Source of the DNA: Luteimonas salinisoli
Lineage (GTDB): Bacteria; Pseudomonadota; Gammaproteobacteria; Xanthomonadales; Xanthomonadaceae
Assembly (NCBI RefSeq): GCF_013425525.1
Contig: NZ_JACCKA010000073.1
Span: 1-64,000, forward strand
DNA: 64,000 bases
Direction of reading: 5' to 3'
The translations under genes and the position numbers were made by a program. Every line of letters begins with the position of its first letter. Position 1 is the stretch's first letter. Of the stretch, positions 53,301 through 61,338 are shown one piece after another. The notes under the pieces were generated by a model. That model had not been told where the DNA came from and did not search any database. It saw only the letters and a list, made by a program, of their open reading frames with translations.

Positions 53301-56300
53301 TGACGCTCGGCGTACATCCGACGAACCCGACGGGTGCGGGATTCTTTCGACCGGACGTGAATGGAGTCAAGCATTCATTCGAGTGGCCGAAGCTTTTTGA
53401 ACGGCGTGATGGGCAGATCGATTGGCGCGACGACGTGGTGGAGCAAGCTTGGTTGGATCAAGCGCGCATCCAGGTGGTCGACCGCATGCAATCGCTGGTG
53501 ACTGAAATTCTTCTGAGTAGAACCTACTTCTCGCTTGAGGAGGCTGGCATCGGATATCTGTGTCTTCCGAGATTTGCTCTCGGCTCCGAGATCGATTTCA
53601 ACCTGGCTGCCGCTTTCGCACGCGTCTTCGGTGATTCGTATCGACTCAACAGCACGGATTTCGATCGGCCCGCGCCCTGGCACGACGTGTCCAACGTCTC
53701 GGATCGCAGTCGGGTCTACCGCTTCGCCAAGGCAGTATGGGGTGTGAACACAAGACAGAATTTGGCCGATCTGCTAAAGGCATTTACGCAAGCGGGTCAT
53801 CTCGGAGGATACTTGTCCACGGCCTCCCTACGTGTCCGTCTAGCGAAGGAAGACGATCCGCTCTGGAGATGCGACAAATGCGCACGCGTCCATCTTCACA
53901 GTGGTGCGGGCATATGTACACGCTGTCTCTCGCCGCTAGCTGAATCTCCAAACGGTCGAGTAGCCGAGGTCGTTGCAAGCAACTTCCTGTCCAAGCGGTT
54001 GAACCGATCCGGCTCGGGAGAGTTTCGGCTGCATTGCGAGGAGCTCACCGGACAAACCGACGACGGCGCGGTGCGGCAGCGGAAGTTTCGCGGCATCCTA
54101 TTCCCCGACCTTCGCCAGAAGCGCGATGCAAATGGAGCGCCCGTTCGCGACGACGACGGAGAGCTCGTCTTCGAATCCGACCCTCACTTTCACCGAGAAC
54201 GGGAGGAAATCGACCTCCTTGCAGTCACCACTACCATGGAGGTGGGCATTGATATTGGCCCTCTCCAGGCCGTCCTCCAAGCAAATATGCCGCCACAGCG
54301 CTTCAATTATCAGCAGCGTGTGGGACGGGCTGGGCGTCGCCGACAGGCGTTTTCGCTAGTCCTAACCGTCTGCCGAACAAAGAGTCACGACCTCTATTAC
54401 TTCCGAGAGCCGCGCAAGATAACGGGTGACGTGCCGCCGCCACCGTTTCTGACGAAGCAAATGCCGAGCATCGCCCGTCGGTTCCTACGCAAGCGATGGC
54501 TGAATGCGGCGTTTGCACTACTTCGAGGGTCACACGATCCGTGGCAGGGAGACGGAATGCGGCCGCCGGACATCCACGGCGAGTTCCTGCCTACGAATGA
54601 GTACTTCAGCGGCGGCTGGGAAGACCGCCTGAGCGTTGCCTTACAGGCAACCGAAACCCAAGCGCGGGACTTCGCTCGGTTGCTGTGCGAGGAGTCCGCA
54701 CTGCTCTTCGAAGACATCTGGATCAGCCCTACCAAGCTGCTCGAGGAGGTTCGCCAAATCAACGTACGGCAGGAATCCAAGCAGCTCGGACTCGCCCACT
54801 CACTGGCCGAGCAGGGCAGTCTTCCCATGTATGGCATGCCTACACGAGTACGCAACCTCTACTGCGGCATCAAGAGCTCTAGTGGATCATCAGGACGGCC
54901 GGCCGAATGGAATACGATCGACCGAGATTTGGATTTGGCGATCTACGAGTTCGCCCCGGGCTCGGTAATCGTCAAGGACAAGTTGGAGCACCTCTGTGTA
55001 GGGTTCACTGGGCCATTGCCTGATGTGCGCTTCTCATCACCAGCGATCGACATGCGCGTGCAGCCGAGGTCGGCTGCCTTCGGTGAGCCGTTCTGGATGC
55101 TTGAGTGCCCACGGTGTGGCTCTTGGTTCCGACGCGACACGCGGCCATCCGAGAACGTGGGTGACTGCAACTCGTGCGGCGATCAATTGATCCCGAATCG
55201 CGCCAAGGAATGTCGCGAGCCGCTGGGGTTTCGGACCAACTTTAGACCTTTGTCTAACGTCGAGAGCGATGCACCAAGCGGACGTCATCGTTCGATTCAA
55301 TCCGAGGCACGTGATTTGAACTTTCGCAAGTGTGCGAGTTCCAATCTAGAGGTGTTCGCCGACTCCATCCGCACCTATCGGCTGAACCGCGGCGCCCCTG
55401 ATCCCGATCAACCGGGCCGTCACGTCGGATTTAGTGGTTCCGCCGGCGATCAAGTCTTGCATCGATCTGGCAAGACGGTGACGTTGGAACAACAGATTAT
55501 AACTGATGAGATCATTGAGCAGCGGCGTCAACCGTCGCACTACACGTCTTTGGGAGCGGGTCCAAACTCCATAGATCGCGCTTGGTTGGCAGCCCCCAAA
55601 ACCACCGACGCCTTGTATCTCGCTCCAGCGGCGTTGCCGCTTGGATTGAGCATCGAGCGCGTGGTAGGCCCCAGGTTCCTCGGAAACGGCGTCCAGCCTC
55701 TCGATGCACTCAGTCGGACCGCTGTGCGTGCCGCTGCGCTATCAGCGACGTTCATCCTGGTCAATCGAGCCGCACTCGAATTGGACGTAGATCCGGAAGA
55801 GTTCGACGTCATCGATCCCAGGGTGATGCGAATCGCCGGTGGCGTAGCCAAGCCGGTCCTCCAGATTGTCGATCATCTCGTCAATGGAGCCGGATTCTGT
55901 GTAGCACTTGGTACGCCCGTCGAGAATCCTCGGATTAACGGCATTGTCGGTTCCATCCTGCGCGATCAGACCGAGTATCCCTTGAACGAGTTGCTCAGGG
56001 ACGATCATGAGCATTCTTGCGAACACGCGTGCTACCGATGCCTCATGCGTTATCGCAATCAGCCGTACCACGGACTCCTCGATTGGCGCCTGGGCCTGTC
56101 CTTCCTGCACGCGCTCCACGATGACTCGTTTCGGTGCGGCCTGGATGGGCGATTCGAAGCTCCTGCCTTGAGGACCTGGCCGCAACTCGTTGATGCCGAT
56201 GTTCAGCGGGTCAAGCGGCAATTCAACCGGGTGCAAATTAAGCGAACCGGGGCCGTTTCCGCTGTCAAGTTCGACCGTGCGTCGAAATGGGCGGTCATTG

Positions 56301-56446
56301 CCCACCCGCTTTGGGATCCCATCGAGCCCACAGGTTGTCTTCTGGAAGCGATTCAGGAATTGGACGGGGATGCAGTCGTGGTCGATTCATTCAATTTCTC
56401 GCGACGGGCGGGGACCATTCGTACCGCAATCCTCGATGGGGCGTAA
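50372..56446 (+). CDS. druE: Giant DEAD-like helicase with DUF1998-type C terminus (Druantia DruE-like)
   Basis: A 2024-residue helicase. Superfamily-2 motifs are seen in order: Walker A TSGTGSGKT (residues 122-130), motif Ia PMNAL (about 211), Walker B DELH (376-379), motif III SSAS (about 415), motif V VGIDIG (from 1291) and motif VI QRVGRAGRR (from 1315). Cysteine-pair zinc-like sites occur at CPACGTDYS, CDKCARVH with CTRCL, CPRCGSWF with CNSCG, and CEHACYRC (from about 1883). The last, with its MRYRNQPYHGLLDWRLGL stretch, marks the DUF1998-like C-terminal domain. A helicase fused to DUF1998 at about 2000 residues is the hallmark of DruE. A strong AGGAGG ribosome site precedes the ATG. It probably translocates on invading DNA (inference). 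Confidence 0.82.
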   Translation: MFDPIGGFLRIRELYLTYLETAFRIGNEAVSKERRALLESAGALCTLPLIEPVPRYVRSTTSLRELAADPGEALSDFEPRVRSAFIRLISAGLFDDSSVRLFKHQMQMLARGTVLGRPGIVTSGTGSGKTESFLLPVFAEIMREASQWSAPTNGYLCTPWWHDDNGRPYESFTAIPKSRRPLKQNPSADPFVSHRAGERRPAAVRCLLLYPMNALVEDQLTRLRKALDSDAARRVLAEEIGGNRIFFGRYTSATPVTGFNVHPRIAAEDDRERRTRQLRALFNEMIDFERTQREIERRCREVPPTLNAEDRFLFPAVDGAEMLTRWDMQVQPPDILITNVSMLGAMLNREVEDPLFEATKRWLVENEDAYFYLVLDELHLQRGAAGTEVAYLLRLLLARLGLDSPAHRHKLRILASSASLPVDGEQGLRSQEYLWDMFGSFGHWTPQKNMATSPADWRNAIVAGEPEAERKVIRPRLEPGPFIEFLTRHGGGAREPACAADGETPPLLANAWPALGDAMGVSTTGPIASVVREVIGEAGRHLAAACWAPEEGRSRATPIDELTRRIFGDECKDESALRGLLLARGLGDVFHKWFEAEAATVPLDAPSFRVHTFFRSIEGLFTPLDRGASAAEDFRDGVRKVGRLTLERAISTGLHDGGSSPPARLLELLYCECCGELFVGGMRRKQGDVELELLPGEPELDGLPDGATGRRFEDLSFDEYAVFWPTDRSDPPQPQLPASAPDGWSRKRLDPLTAVLRPIPPTGQFPADHVLGWLFTRTNAQDRHGRSNRDRGSNVPYSCPACGTDYSPRQARSGVRLSPVRHFRTGFAKTTQLLASELFHLLKLVVPSPKLVSFSDSRQDAAKASLEVEKRHHEDLRRDVLVNELRRAQRDLPTADQVREAMDMLRAQRNEAGNRGDSEEEQRLSDELRSRGPMLQDALDGTIRIGYVLENPEEKSSYLGYAGGTRLPLKPLIRSFVTLGVHPTNPTGAGFFRPDVNGVKHSFEWPKLFERRDGQIDWRDDVVEQAWLDQARIQVVDRMQSLVTEILLSRTYFSLEEAGIGYLCLPRFALGSEIDFNLAAAFARVFGDSYRLNSTDFDRPAPWHDVSNVSDRSRVYRFAKAVWGVNTRQNLADLLKAFTQAGHLGGYLSTASLRVRLAKEDDPLWRCDKCARVHLHSGAGICTRCLSPLAESPNGRVAEVVASNFLSKRLNRSGSGEFRLHCEELTGQTDDGAVRQRKFRGILFPDLRQKRDANGAPVRDDDGELVFESDPHFHREREEIDLLAVTTTMEVGIDIGPLQAVLQANMPPQRFNYQQRVGRAGRRRQAFSLVLTVCRTKSHDLYYFREPRKITGDVPPPPFLTKQMPSIARRFLRKRWLNAAFALLRGSHDPWQGDGMRPPDIHGEFLPTNEYFSGGWEDRLSVALQATETQARDFARLLCEESALLFEDIWISPTKLLEEVRQINVRQESKQLGLAHSLAEQGSLPMYGMPTRVRNLYCGIKSSSGSSGRPAEWNTIDRDLDLAIYEFAPGSVIVKDKLEHLCVGFTGPLPDVRFSSPAIDMRVQPRSAAFGEPFWMLECPRCGSWFRRDTRPSENVGDCNSCGDQLIPNRAKECREPLGFRTNFRPLSNVESDAPSGRHRSIQSEARDLNFRKCASSNLEVFADSIRTYRLNRGAPDPDQPGRHVGFSGSAGDQVLHRSGKTVTLEQQIITDEIIEQRRQPSHYTSLGAGPNSIDRAWLAAPKTTDALYLAPAALPLGLSIERVVGPRFLGNGVQPLDALSRTAVRAAALSATFILVNRAALELDVDPEEFDVIDPRVMRIAGGVAKPVLQIVDHLVNGAGFCVALGTPVENPRINGIVGSILRDQTEYPLNELLRDDHEHSCEHACYRCLMRYRNQPYHGLLDWRLGLSFLHALHDDSFRCGLDGRFEAPALRTWPQLVDADVQRVKRQFNRVQIKRTGAVSAVKFDRASKWAVIAHPLWDPIEPTGCLLEAIQELDGDAVVVDSFNFSRRAGTIRTAILDGA

Positions 56447-56868
56447 TCATTGGAGCCATTATTCGCGGCCCTCTGTACGGTGGAGGTGCGGGCCCTCTAT
56501 TCGCCGCCGGCGCTGATCACCGCCGGCGGATGCGTGCTGAAGACGACACTCGGCTCCTCCCGTGTGGCGAGCGACTAGGATCGGGACCGAAAGCCGCGAT
56601 CGGTACGATCGCTGCTTCGGATCTTGGAGCGCACATGGGGCCGAGAAGGCGTCGAGGTGGACTCCATCTTCGATACGGAGTACGAACGCATCGCCCCTGA
56701 GTTGCAAGGAGACCCTCGGCGCCGTCATTTCGCGGATCAGAGGGCCACGCTAGCTGAGATTTCGACGGCAAGCGATTCCATCCTCAGTCCTTTCACGAGT
56801 TTTCTCGCAATCGCCTGGAGCGAAGAGCGTGGACAATCTGCGTATTCTCCGGCGAGCTGGTCTGACTG
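56447..56868. other. 422-bp interval after the helicase gene
   Basis: This lies between the helicase stop and the convergent vsr gene. A 9-bp GC hairpin (CCGCCGGCG, 8-base loop, CGCCGGCGG; 56504-56529) could terminate the helicase transcript, though no U-run follows. The rest has a weak plus-strand frame (56624-56872, EGVEVDSIFDTEYERIAPEL) without recognisable family. I do not call a gene here. Confidence 0.45.
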
Positions 56869-57318
56869 CTAGGAGAAGGTCGCATTCTTGCCTCTGACCG
56901 GACGAAGAAGTCTCGATATCCGATCAGCCGCCACCTCCACTGATTCGTGCTCCCATACGCGAACGACTCGCCACCCGCTGGCTTCGAGTCGGATCGCCGT
57001 GTCATGATCGCGTGCGACGTTGGCATCGATCTTGCGACGCCACCATGCTGCGTTGTTCTTCGGCGCCGAACCGTGAACCGGACAACCGTGCCAGAAGCAA
57101 CCGTCCACGAACACGGCGAGCCGTTTCGATACGAATGCAATGTCAATAGTCCGGCGGGTTCCCTCTACGGGCCTGTGCAGCCGATACCGAAAACCTCGTT
57201 TATGTAAAGCGCTTCGGAGTGCTCGCTCACATGCATTGTCTCGTTGTGCCACTCGCGCCATGCGCTCGCTCGTGGCAGCGGAAACGTCAGATAGGGATTT
57301 ATTCCGCTTGCTTGGCAT
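56869..57318 (-). CDS. vsr: Very short patch repair endonuclease Vsr
   Basis: A 149-residue nuclease that nicks next to T:G mismatches arising from deamination of 5-methylcytosine. Family stretches are ACERALRSALHKRGFRYRLH, the metal-site aspartate in TIDIAFVSKR, VFVDGCFWHGCPVHGS with the conserved histidines and cysteine, and WWRRKIDANVARD. It overlaps the end of the methyltransferase gene by 20 bases when started at the ATG at 57318 (MPSKRNKS); an upstream in-frame ATG at 57351 is possible. The dcm-vsr overlap mirrors the E. coli arrangement. Confidence 0.9.
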   Translation of the reverse strand: MPSKRNKSLSDVSAATSERMARVAQRDNACERALRSALHKRGFRYRLHRPVEGTRRTIDIAFVSKRLAVFVDGCFWHGCPVHGSAPKNNAAWWRRKIDANVARDHDTAIRLEASGWRVVRVWEHESVEVAADRISRLLRPVRGKNATFS

Positions 57319-58525
57319 GCTGCGCCAGGGCTTCCGCGAACTGAGGATCATAGTTCAGAGTGCTGCGCATCAATCGAGAGAGGAATCCGTTCGTGGCGCG
57401 TTTCGACAACGGTTGGAGCGGGTGTTTGAGGAATGGCGCCAAGTGCAGCTGTTCCATCGCCACCGGCCAATCTGACACATCGGCAGCCCGGCGCTTGCGC
57501 CCATAGCACCACGCAGCGCTTGGCCAGCTGCCGGTCTCGGGAAGGGAGGTCTCGCCCGAAGCCTGAAACTTGCTCAAGGGGCGGGCAAGTCTACCGGCGA
57601 GCCAAGTTGCCATGGGGACGCTGACTGCGTTTCCAACCATGCGCCATCGCTTTCCCCGCGATTCGCGAGAGCCGTCTTGCAAGACAGATGTCCAATCGGC
57701 ATCGAAACCCTGCAGTCGTTCTGCATCCTCAATGGACGGCATTGCGATCAGCCCGCTGCGAGGGAACCAGATGGCAGGAGGGGACGGAATATGCAGCGCC
57801 GATCCCCCCTTGAGAGGAGGAACCGCGTTGACTGCCCAGCCGAGCCCGGTATTGCCCTCAGTCCAATAGAATCCACACGCGTGCGATCCGCGTGATCTCG
57901 TCTCAGGTGCACCGACGTCTTGGGCCAGCAGCGAAGGGCGTGGGTCATGCACGCGTGAAGCGACCAGGAGGACGCGTCGCCGGCGCTGCGGCAAGCCGAA
58001 CGCTCGCGCATCTACGGTGCGATAAGCCCAAGCGAATCCCATCGATTCGAGAGCCGACGTGATGTATCGAATAGCCAGCCCGCCGTGCAGATTGAGCATG
58101 AAGGGAACGTTTTCGATAACGACCCATTCCGGACCGACCTTTCGATCCTTGAGCAAGCCCAGCAGCACCCCGATCAACCCGGAATTCGGACCGGTGATCC
58201 CTTGTCGTCGGCCCACCTGACTGAGGTCCTGACACGGAAAACCCGCCGTTAGTACCGTGCAGGCTGGCAAGCGGGCGAGTGCTCGGACATCGCTCTCGAT
58301 GGCGGCTCCGGGGAAGCGGGTCTGAAGCACCTGGCGCGCCGTCGAGTCGATTTCGCACAGCAATGACGTTTCGAAGCCGGCCTCATGAAAGCCGGCTTCG
58401 AGACCGCCGACGCCGGCAAACAACCCCACCACCGTGGGACGAGATGCTAGCTCGCCGGATATGGCACGCCGGGACTGCTTAGAGTTCGTCTGGGCAGCGG
58501 GCAGCTTCCGTTTGGTCTTGCTCAC
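57299..58525 (-). CDS. DNA (cytosine-5) methyltransferase (Dcm family)
   Basis: A 408-residue C5-methyltransferase. Motif I is LFAGVGGLEAGF (SAM binding), motif IV GFPCQDLSQVG has the catalytic C98, motif VI is IENV (138-140), motif VIII QRRRRVLLVA and motif X GNAVSVPMA. The target-recognition region (about 190-280) is short. Its sequence specificity cannot be told by reading. It sits on the opposite strand from the EVE-HNH/helicase operon and overlaps vsr. It may mark self DNA for the neighbouring defence genes, or stand as an orphan methyltransferase with its own repair partner. The C-terminal 90 residues extend beyond motif X. Confidence 0.9.
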   Translation of the reverse strand: MSKTKRKLPAAQTNSKQSRRAISGELASRPTVVGLFAGVGGLEAGFHEAGFETSLLCEIDSTARQVLQTRFPGAAIESDVRALARLPACTVLTAGFPCQDLSQVGRRQGITGPNSGLIGVLLGLLKDRKVGPEWVVIENVPFMLNLHGGLAIRYITSALESMGFAWAYRTVDARAFGLPQRRRRVLLVASRVHDPRPSLLAQDVGAPETRSRGSHACGFYWTEGNTGLGWAVNAVPPLKGGSALHIPSPPAIWFPRSGLIAMPSIEDAERLQGFDADWTSVLQDGSRESRGKRWRMVGNAVSVPMATWLAGRLARPLSKFQASGETSLPETGSWPSAAWCYGRKRRAADVSDWPVAMEQLHLAPFLKHPLQPLSKRATNGFLSRLMRSTLNYDPQFAEALAQHAKQAE

Positions 58526-58625
58526 CGCACTGAATCCGAGGCGTGCAACTGAGGTGGCAAGAGTACCAGGGTCAATCCAACTAGATGGCAGCCGGGTTGT
58601 CGGCTTGAGCCGGCGCAGCTACCCC

Positions 58626-58914
58626 TCATTCCGGGAGCGACCGCGAAAGCCGCAATCGGATGCCCGGGCTCTCCGCCTCCTCCGCATCCATAGACGCATG
58701 GCAGCGGTCGAGGACCGGGCGCGTGTCCTCCAGCGTGCTCTAGCTGAGGCGGCGACCCACTTCTTGGCGAGTCCAGGGTGCGGACCAGCGGCTCGGGATT
58801 CTCCGTGCGGGACAACGCCTTGAGCGCGCTGAGGTAGCTAGCGCGGTAGTCCGTCGGTACGACAATGCGCTCCTCCCCGGCCGCCTCCAGTGTCATCATG
58901 ATCCATGGTGGCAA
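58626..58914 (-). pseudogene. Frameshifted C-terminal remnant of a Fic-like protein
   Basis: On the minus strand one frame reads ERIVVPTDYRASYLSALKAL and PEPLVRTLDSPRSG. After about 58760 the similarity jumps to another frame reading LEDTRPVLDRCHASMDAEEA then RLRLSRSLPE and a stop. Together these resemble the C terminus of bacterial Fic-family proteins, as I recall that family (VPTxYRxxYLxALxALS, PEPxVRxLD). The catalytic HPFxxGNGR core is absent. It is both frameshifted and 5'-truncated, marking decay at the edge of the defence island. Confidence 0.55.
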
Positions 58915-58947
58915 CCGCGATCAGCCGCCCTGGTCCAATGATGGGCG

Positions 58948-59271
58948 ATGAGGATGAACAGCCTGCTCCTGCGTACGATCTCGATCCTGCTCTTGCTCGC
59001 CGCCGGAGCATGTAGTGCGCCGCCTGTGGCCAGCCCCGCTTCGCCGGAAGACGTGCAAAGCTTCATGGCCGAAAGAGATCTCTGCGACCATTTCCGGGGC
59101 GAGATCCCGGACCCGGAAGACAGCCAGAGAATGGATGAGGTGATCTCCGCCATCGACCGGCACTGCACGGGCACCGACGCACGGCTAGATGCGCTGAGGG
59201 CCAAGTACGCGGACCGCGCGGAGATCCTGTCCAGGCTGGCGCCCTACGAAAGTGGGGTCGAGGCGCGGTGA
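58948..59271 (+). CDS. Small exported lipoprotein (copy 1)
   Basis: A 107-residue lipoprotein: the signal ends in LLLAAGAC. The mature part is helical and acidic: SPEDVQSFMAERDLCDHFRG, MDEVISAIDRHCTGTDARLD and KYADRAEILSRLAPYESG, with two cysteines that may pair. A nearly identical copy lies at 61879-62196. Function unknown. An in-frame ATG two codons further in (58954) aligns with the other copy's start. Its location beside a putative effector and immunity pair makes a protective role conceivable, but nothing in the sequence shows it. Confidence 0.75.
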   Translation: MRMNSLLLRTISILLLLAAGACSAPPVASPASPEDVQSFMAERDLCDHFRGEIPDPEDSQRMDEVISAIDRHCTGTDARLDALRAKYADRAEILSRLAPYESGVEAR

Positions 59272-59303
59272 GCGTTACGGGCCTTCGCGGGTCGGGCTGG
59301 TGT

Positions 59304-59349
59304 CCTGGGTGCGCTGGCTCGTGTTGCGTAAACGCGCAACGTGCCCAGG
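59304..59349 (+). terminator. Hairpin between convergent genes
   Basis: CCTGGG (59304) pairs with CCCAGG (59344-59349), and within it GTTGCG-TAAACG-CGCAAC forms a 6-bp inner stem. It sits between the convergent lipoprotein and immunity-candidate genes. No U-run follows on either strand, so termination is only a suggestion. Confidence 0.4.
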
Positions 59350-59368
59350 ACGTTGGTGATGAATCGTC

Positions 59369-59893
59369 CTACTGCGACGGCTGGGCTGCCTGCGGCCAGT
59401 CCGGCGGCGGTACGCCGGGCTCGCGAATCCAGCGCAGCGAATGGATGTCGAGGCTGCCCGTCTCCGGATGGTAGATGCCGAAGACGCTGACCGGTCTGCC
59501 CACCATCGCCAAGACATCGCGCTCGCTCAGGTCCTGGTCGTTCAGTGCCCCAACTGGGACCGCCGTGCCGGAACCATCCCGGGCGCTGGCGAGGGCGAAC
59601 CCGTCGCCGCTGCGTACGAGGAAACCGTTATCGATAGCCACGGGCGTGCGGTTCTCGATCTCGGGCAACTCAACGAGCTGAAAGGGGCACAGCCGTTCGC
59701 TCATTCCTCCCACCCGGAAACACTTCTGCGGCTCTTCGGGCACCTCCTTGCCCGGCAGGACCAGCGCTTCTTTCCACGCGGCGGCGGGCTGCTCGGCGGC
59801 CTGCGGCGGCGCCCCGCCGGCAGCGGCGGCGGGCGCCGGGCGTTCGCCACAACCGGCAATGGCGAGCGCGACGAGCAGTAGCATCGACTTCAT
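59369..59893 (-). CDS. Lipoprotein, candidate immunity protein for the PAAR effector
   Basis: A 174-residue lipoprotein: MKSMLLLVALAIAGC gives a short signal with an IAGC lipobox. An Ala/Pro-rich linker (residues 17-40) leads to a small globular domain with one Cys pair (KCFRVGGMSERLC) and ending LDIHSLRWIREP. No family recognised. Its ATG overlaps the PAAR gene's stop by one base, and a small periplasmic lipoprotein directly downstream of an effector gene is the usual layout of T6SS immunity genes. The role is therefore inferred from context alone. Confidence 0.68.
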   Translation of the reverse strand: MKSMLLLVALAIAGCGERPAPAAAAGGAPPQAAEQPAAAWKEALVLPGKEVPEEPQKCFRVGGMSERLCPFQLVELPEIENRTPVAIDNGFLVRSGDGFALASARDGSGTAVPVGALNDQDLSERDVLAMVGRPVSVFGIYHPETGSLDIHSLRWIREPGVPPPDWPQAAQPSQ

Positions 59894-60837
59894 CAGAAGC
59901 TCCGATAGCCTTCGCGAAGCGGTACGGCGCGGGTTCGGTCCTGGAGCTGGATTTTCACGTAGTCGTCGTAGATCCAGCCGTGGAGACCCTCGGAGTCCGC
60001 GATGTAGACGTTGATCTCGTGATAGTAGCCGTAGACGAAATCGCCGGCCTGGATGTCACCTTCACCGCCGTAGCCGCCGGTGCCGTCCGGACCCGGCCGG
60101 TCGTAGCGGGAGAACGCCCGATCGCCGCCGCCCCACCCGTGTGGCGCAGGATGGGTGTGGACCGCCGCGGTCAGTCGACCTGCTGACCTTGGAGCGAGAC
60201 TCACGATGTCCTCGATGGTGGCCCGCTCGCCGCTGCTCCAGGGGGCGCCGAGGCGGTACTTTCCGTTGGCTGTTTGCGCGATCAGCGCGCCCACCTCCAC
60301 GCCATGACGATCCGCAACCGGCAACACGTGCTGCCGCCACTCCCTTGCTGCCTCAGCTTCGGTGTCGTACTCGCGGTAGGCACCGGCTGCCATCAGTGCA
60401 GCGTGCGAGTCGACGATGACATCGCGGGCGACGTTCCAGTTCGGCTCGGTGGGCGGGCTGGCGCCCTGCAAATGCTGAAGATCCAGTTCCGGCGGTTCGA
60501 CCTGGGTCCCGGCCACTGCGGCCGCGGCCATCGCTGCCGTCATTGGCCCTCGAGCTGGTGTTCCGGCACTCGTCCCGATATCAGCGAATACCCTGAACTG
60601 GCTGGAGAACAGCGTGGCACCGCAGGCGGTCTTGTCGCCGTGGCGGGCGACCGGCTGTCCGTCGATGATCATCGTGGCGTCCCCGGTCACGATCGATGTC
60701 GCACCATGCTGGCTGCACACCACGCGATCCGTGACACGCGCCACGGGCTTGCCGTCGATATCGGTGAACGGCGATCCGCTGACGACCGCACCTCCATGGT
60801 CTATACGGTCGCCCACTACAATGAAATTCTGGGCCAC
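59893..60837 (-). CDS. PAAR-domain protein with C-terminal DUF4329/JAB-like domain (putative T6SS effector)
   Basis: A 314-residue protein. The PAAR domain (residues 1-90) has the repeated beta-hairpin signature: GDRIDHGGAVVSGSP, the histidine in CSQHGATSIVTG, IIDGQPVARHGDKTACG. This caps the T6SS VgrG spike. After an Ala-rich linker the C-terminal domain (about 135-314) has an HTHP motif (227-230) and an FSxxD-like segment followed by GDIQAGDFVYGYYHE, resembling DUF4329/JAB-type domains seen at the ends of secreted toxins. It probably acts in the target cell, with the downstream lipoprotein as antidote. No T6SS structural genes lie in the window. Confidence 0.8.
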   Translation of the reverse strand: MAQNFIVVGDRIDHGGAVVSGSPFTDIDGKPVARVTDRVVCSQHGATSIVTGDATMIIDGQPVARHGDKTACGATLFSSQFRVFADIGTSAGTPARGPMTAAMAAAAVAGTQVEPPELDLQHLQGASPPTEPNWNVARDVIVDSHAALMAAGAYREYDTEAEAAREWRQHVLPVADRHGVEVGALIAQTANGKYRLGAPWSSGERATIEDIVSLAPRSAGRLTAAVHTHPAPHGWGGGDRAFSRYDRPGPDGTGGYGGEGDIQAGDFVYGYYHEINVYIADSEGLHGWIYDDYVKIQLQDRTRAVPLREGYRSF

Positions 60838-61041
60838 ACACGCCTCCTGCTCCCTGTGCCTGGACCTGCTATACCCTACCGTTGCCCCGGCTGCAATGTC
60901 ATTGAGCCCTGTTGGGGTCGCGCGCCGTCTCGGGTCGCAACTCGTTCCGTCTACGCCCGCGGAAACGCAGCCGGATGTTTCGAAATCGCCGCGTCCTCGG
61001 CGTCCCTAGTGGACACACTTGGCACTGAGGGGAGTTCTCCC

Positions 61042-61338
61042 ATGAACAACACCATCACGATCGCCGAGATCAAGCGCCGCGGCATGGTGGCGATCGAAGA
61101 AGGGCTTCGCCGCGGTCCTGTGCGGATCCTCAAGCGCAACCGGGCTGCCGCGGTGGTGCTGACCGAAGAGGAGTACCTGCGCCTCACCGGGGAGCAGCCG
61201 CAGGCCCGCCCGGGCGTTACGGCGTTGCAGTGGCTGCTGTCGCAGCCTGCCACTGGCACGCGCGACAAAGCGGACATCGACGCGGCGCTGGCCGATGAGC
61301 GCAACTGGCGATCGCGTTCTTCGACGCGAACGCCCTGA
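61042..61338 (+). CDS. Phd/YefM-like antitoxin (copy 1, stop codon lost, extended by 9 residues)
   Basis: The first 89 residues match the antitoxin at 62339 almost exactly (ITIAEIKRRGMVAIEEGL, AAVVLTEEEYLRLTGEQ). In copy 2 the gene stops after ERNW; here the codon that would be TGA is CGA because of a T-to-C change at 61309, so the protein continues to RSRSSTRTP, 98 residues in all. The N-terminal DNA-binding half is intact, so it may still bind DNA. Partner-toxin binding may be altered by the extension. It probably acts as a repressor and antidote, if the paralogous toxin is made. Confidence 0.8.
   Translation: MNNTITIAEIKRRGMVAIEEGLRRGPVRILKRNRAAAVVLTEEEYLRLTGEQPQARPGVTALQWLLSQPATGTRDKADIDAALADERNWRSRSSTRTP

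Noticed and set aside
56624-56872. Small plus-strand gene between the helicase and vsr
   Set aside because: It needs a TTG start, has no recognisable family and runs into the vsr stop region; support is too weak.
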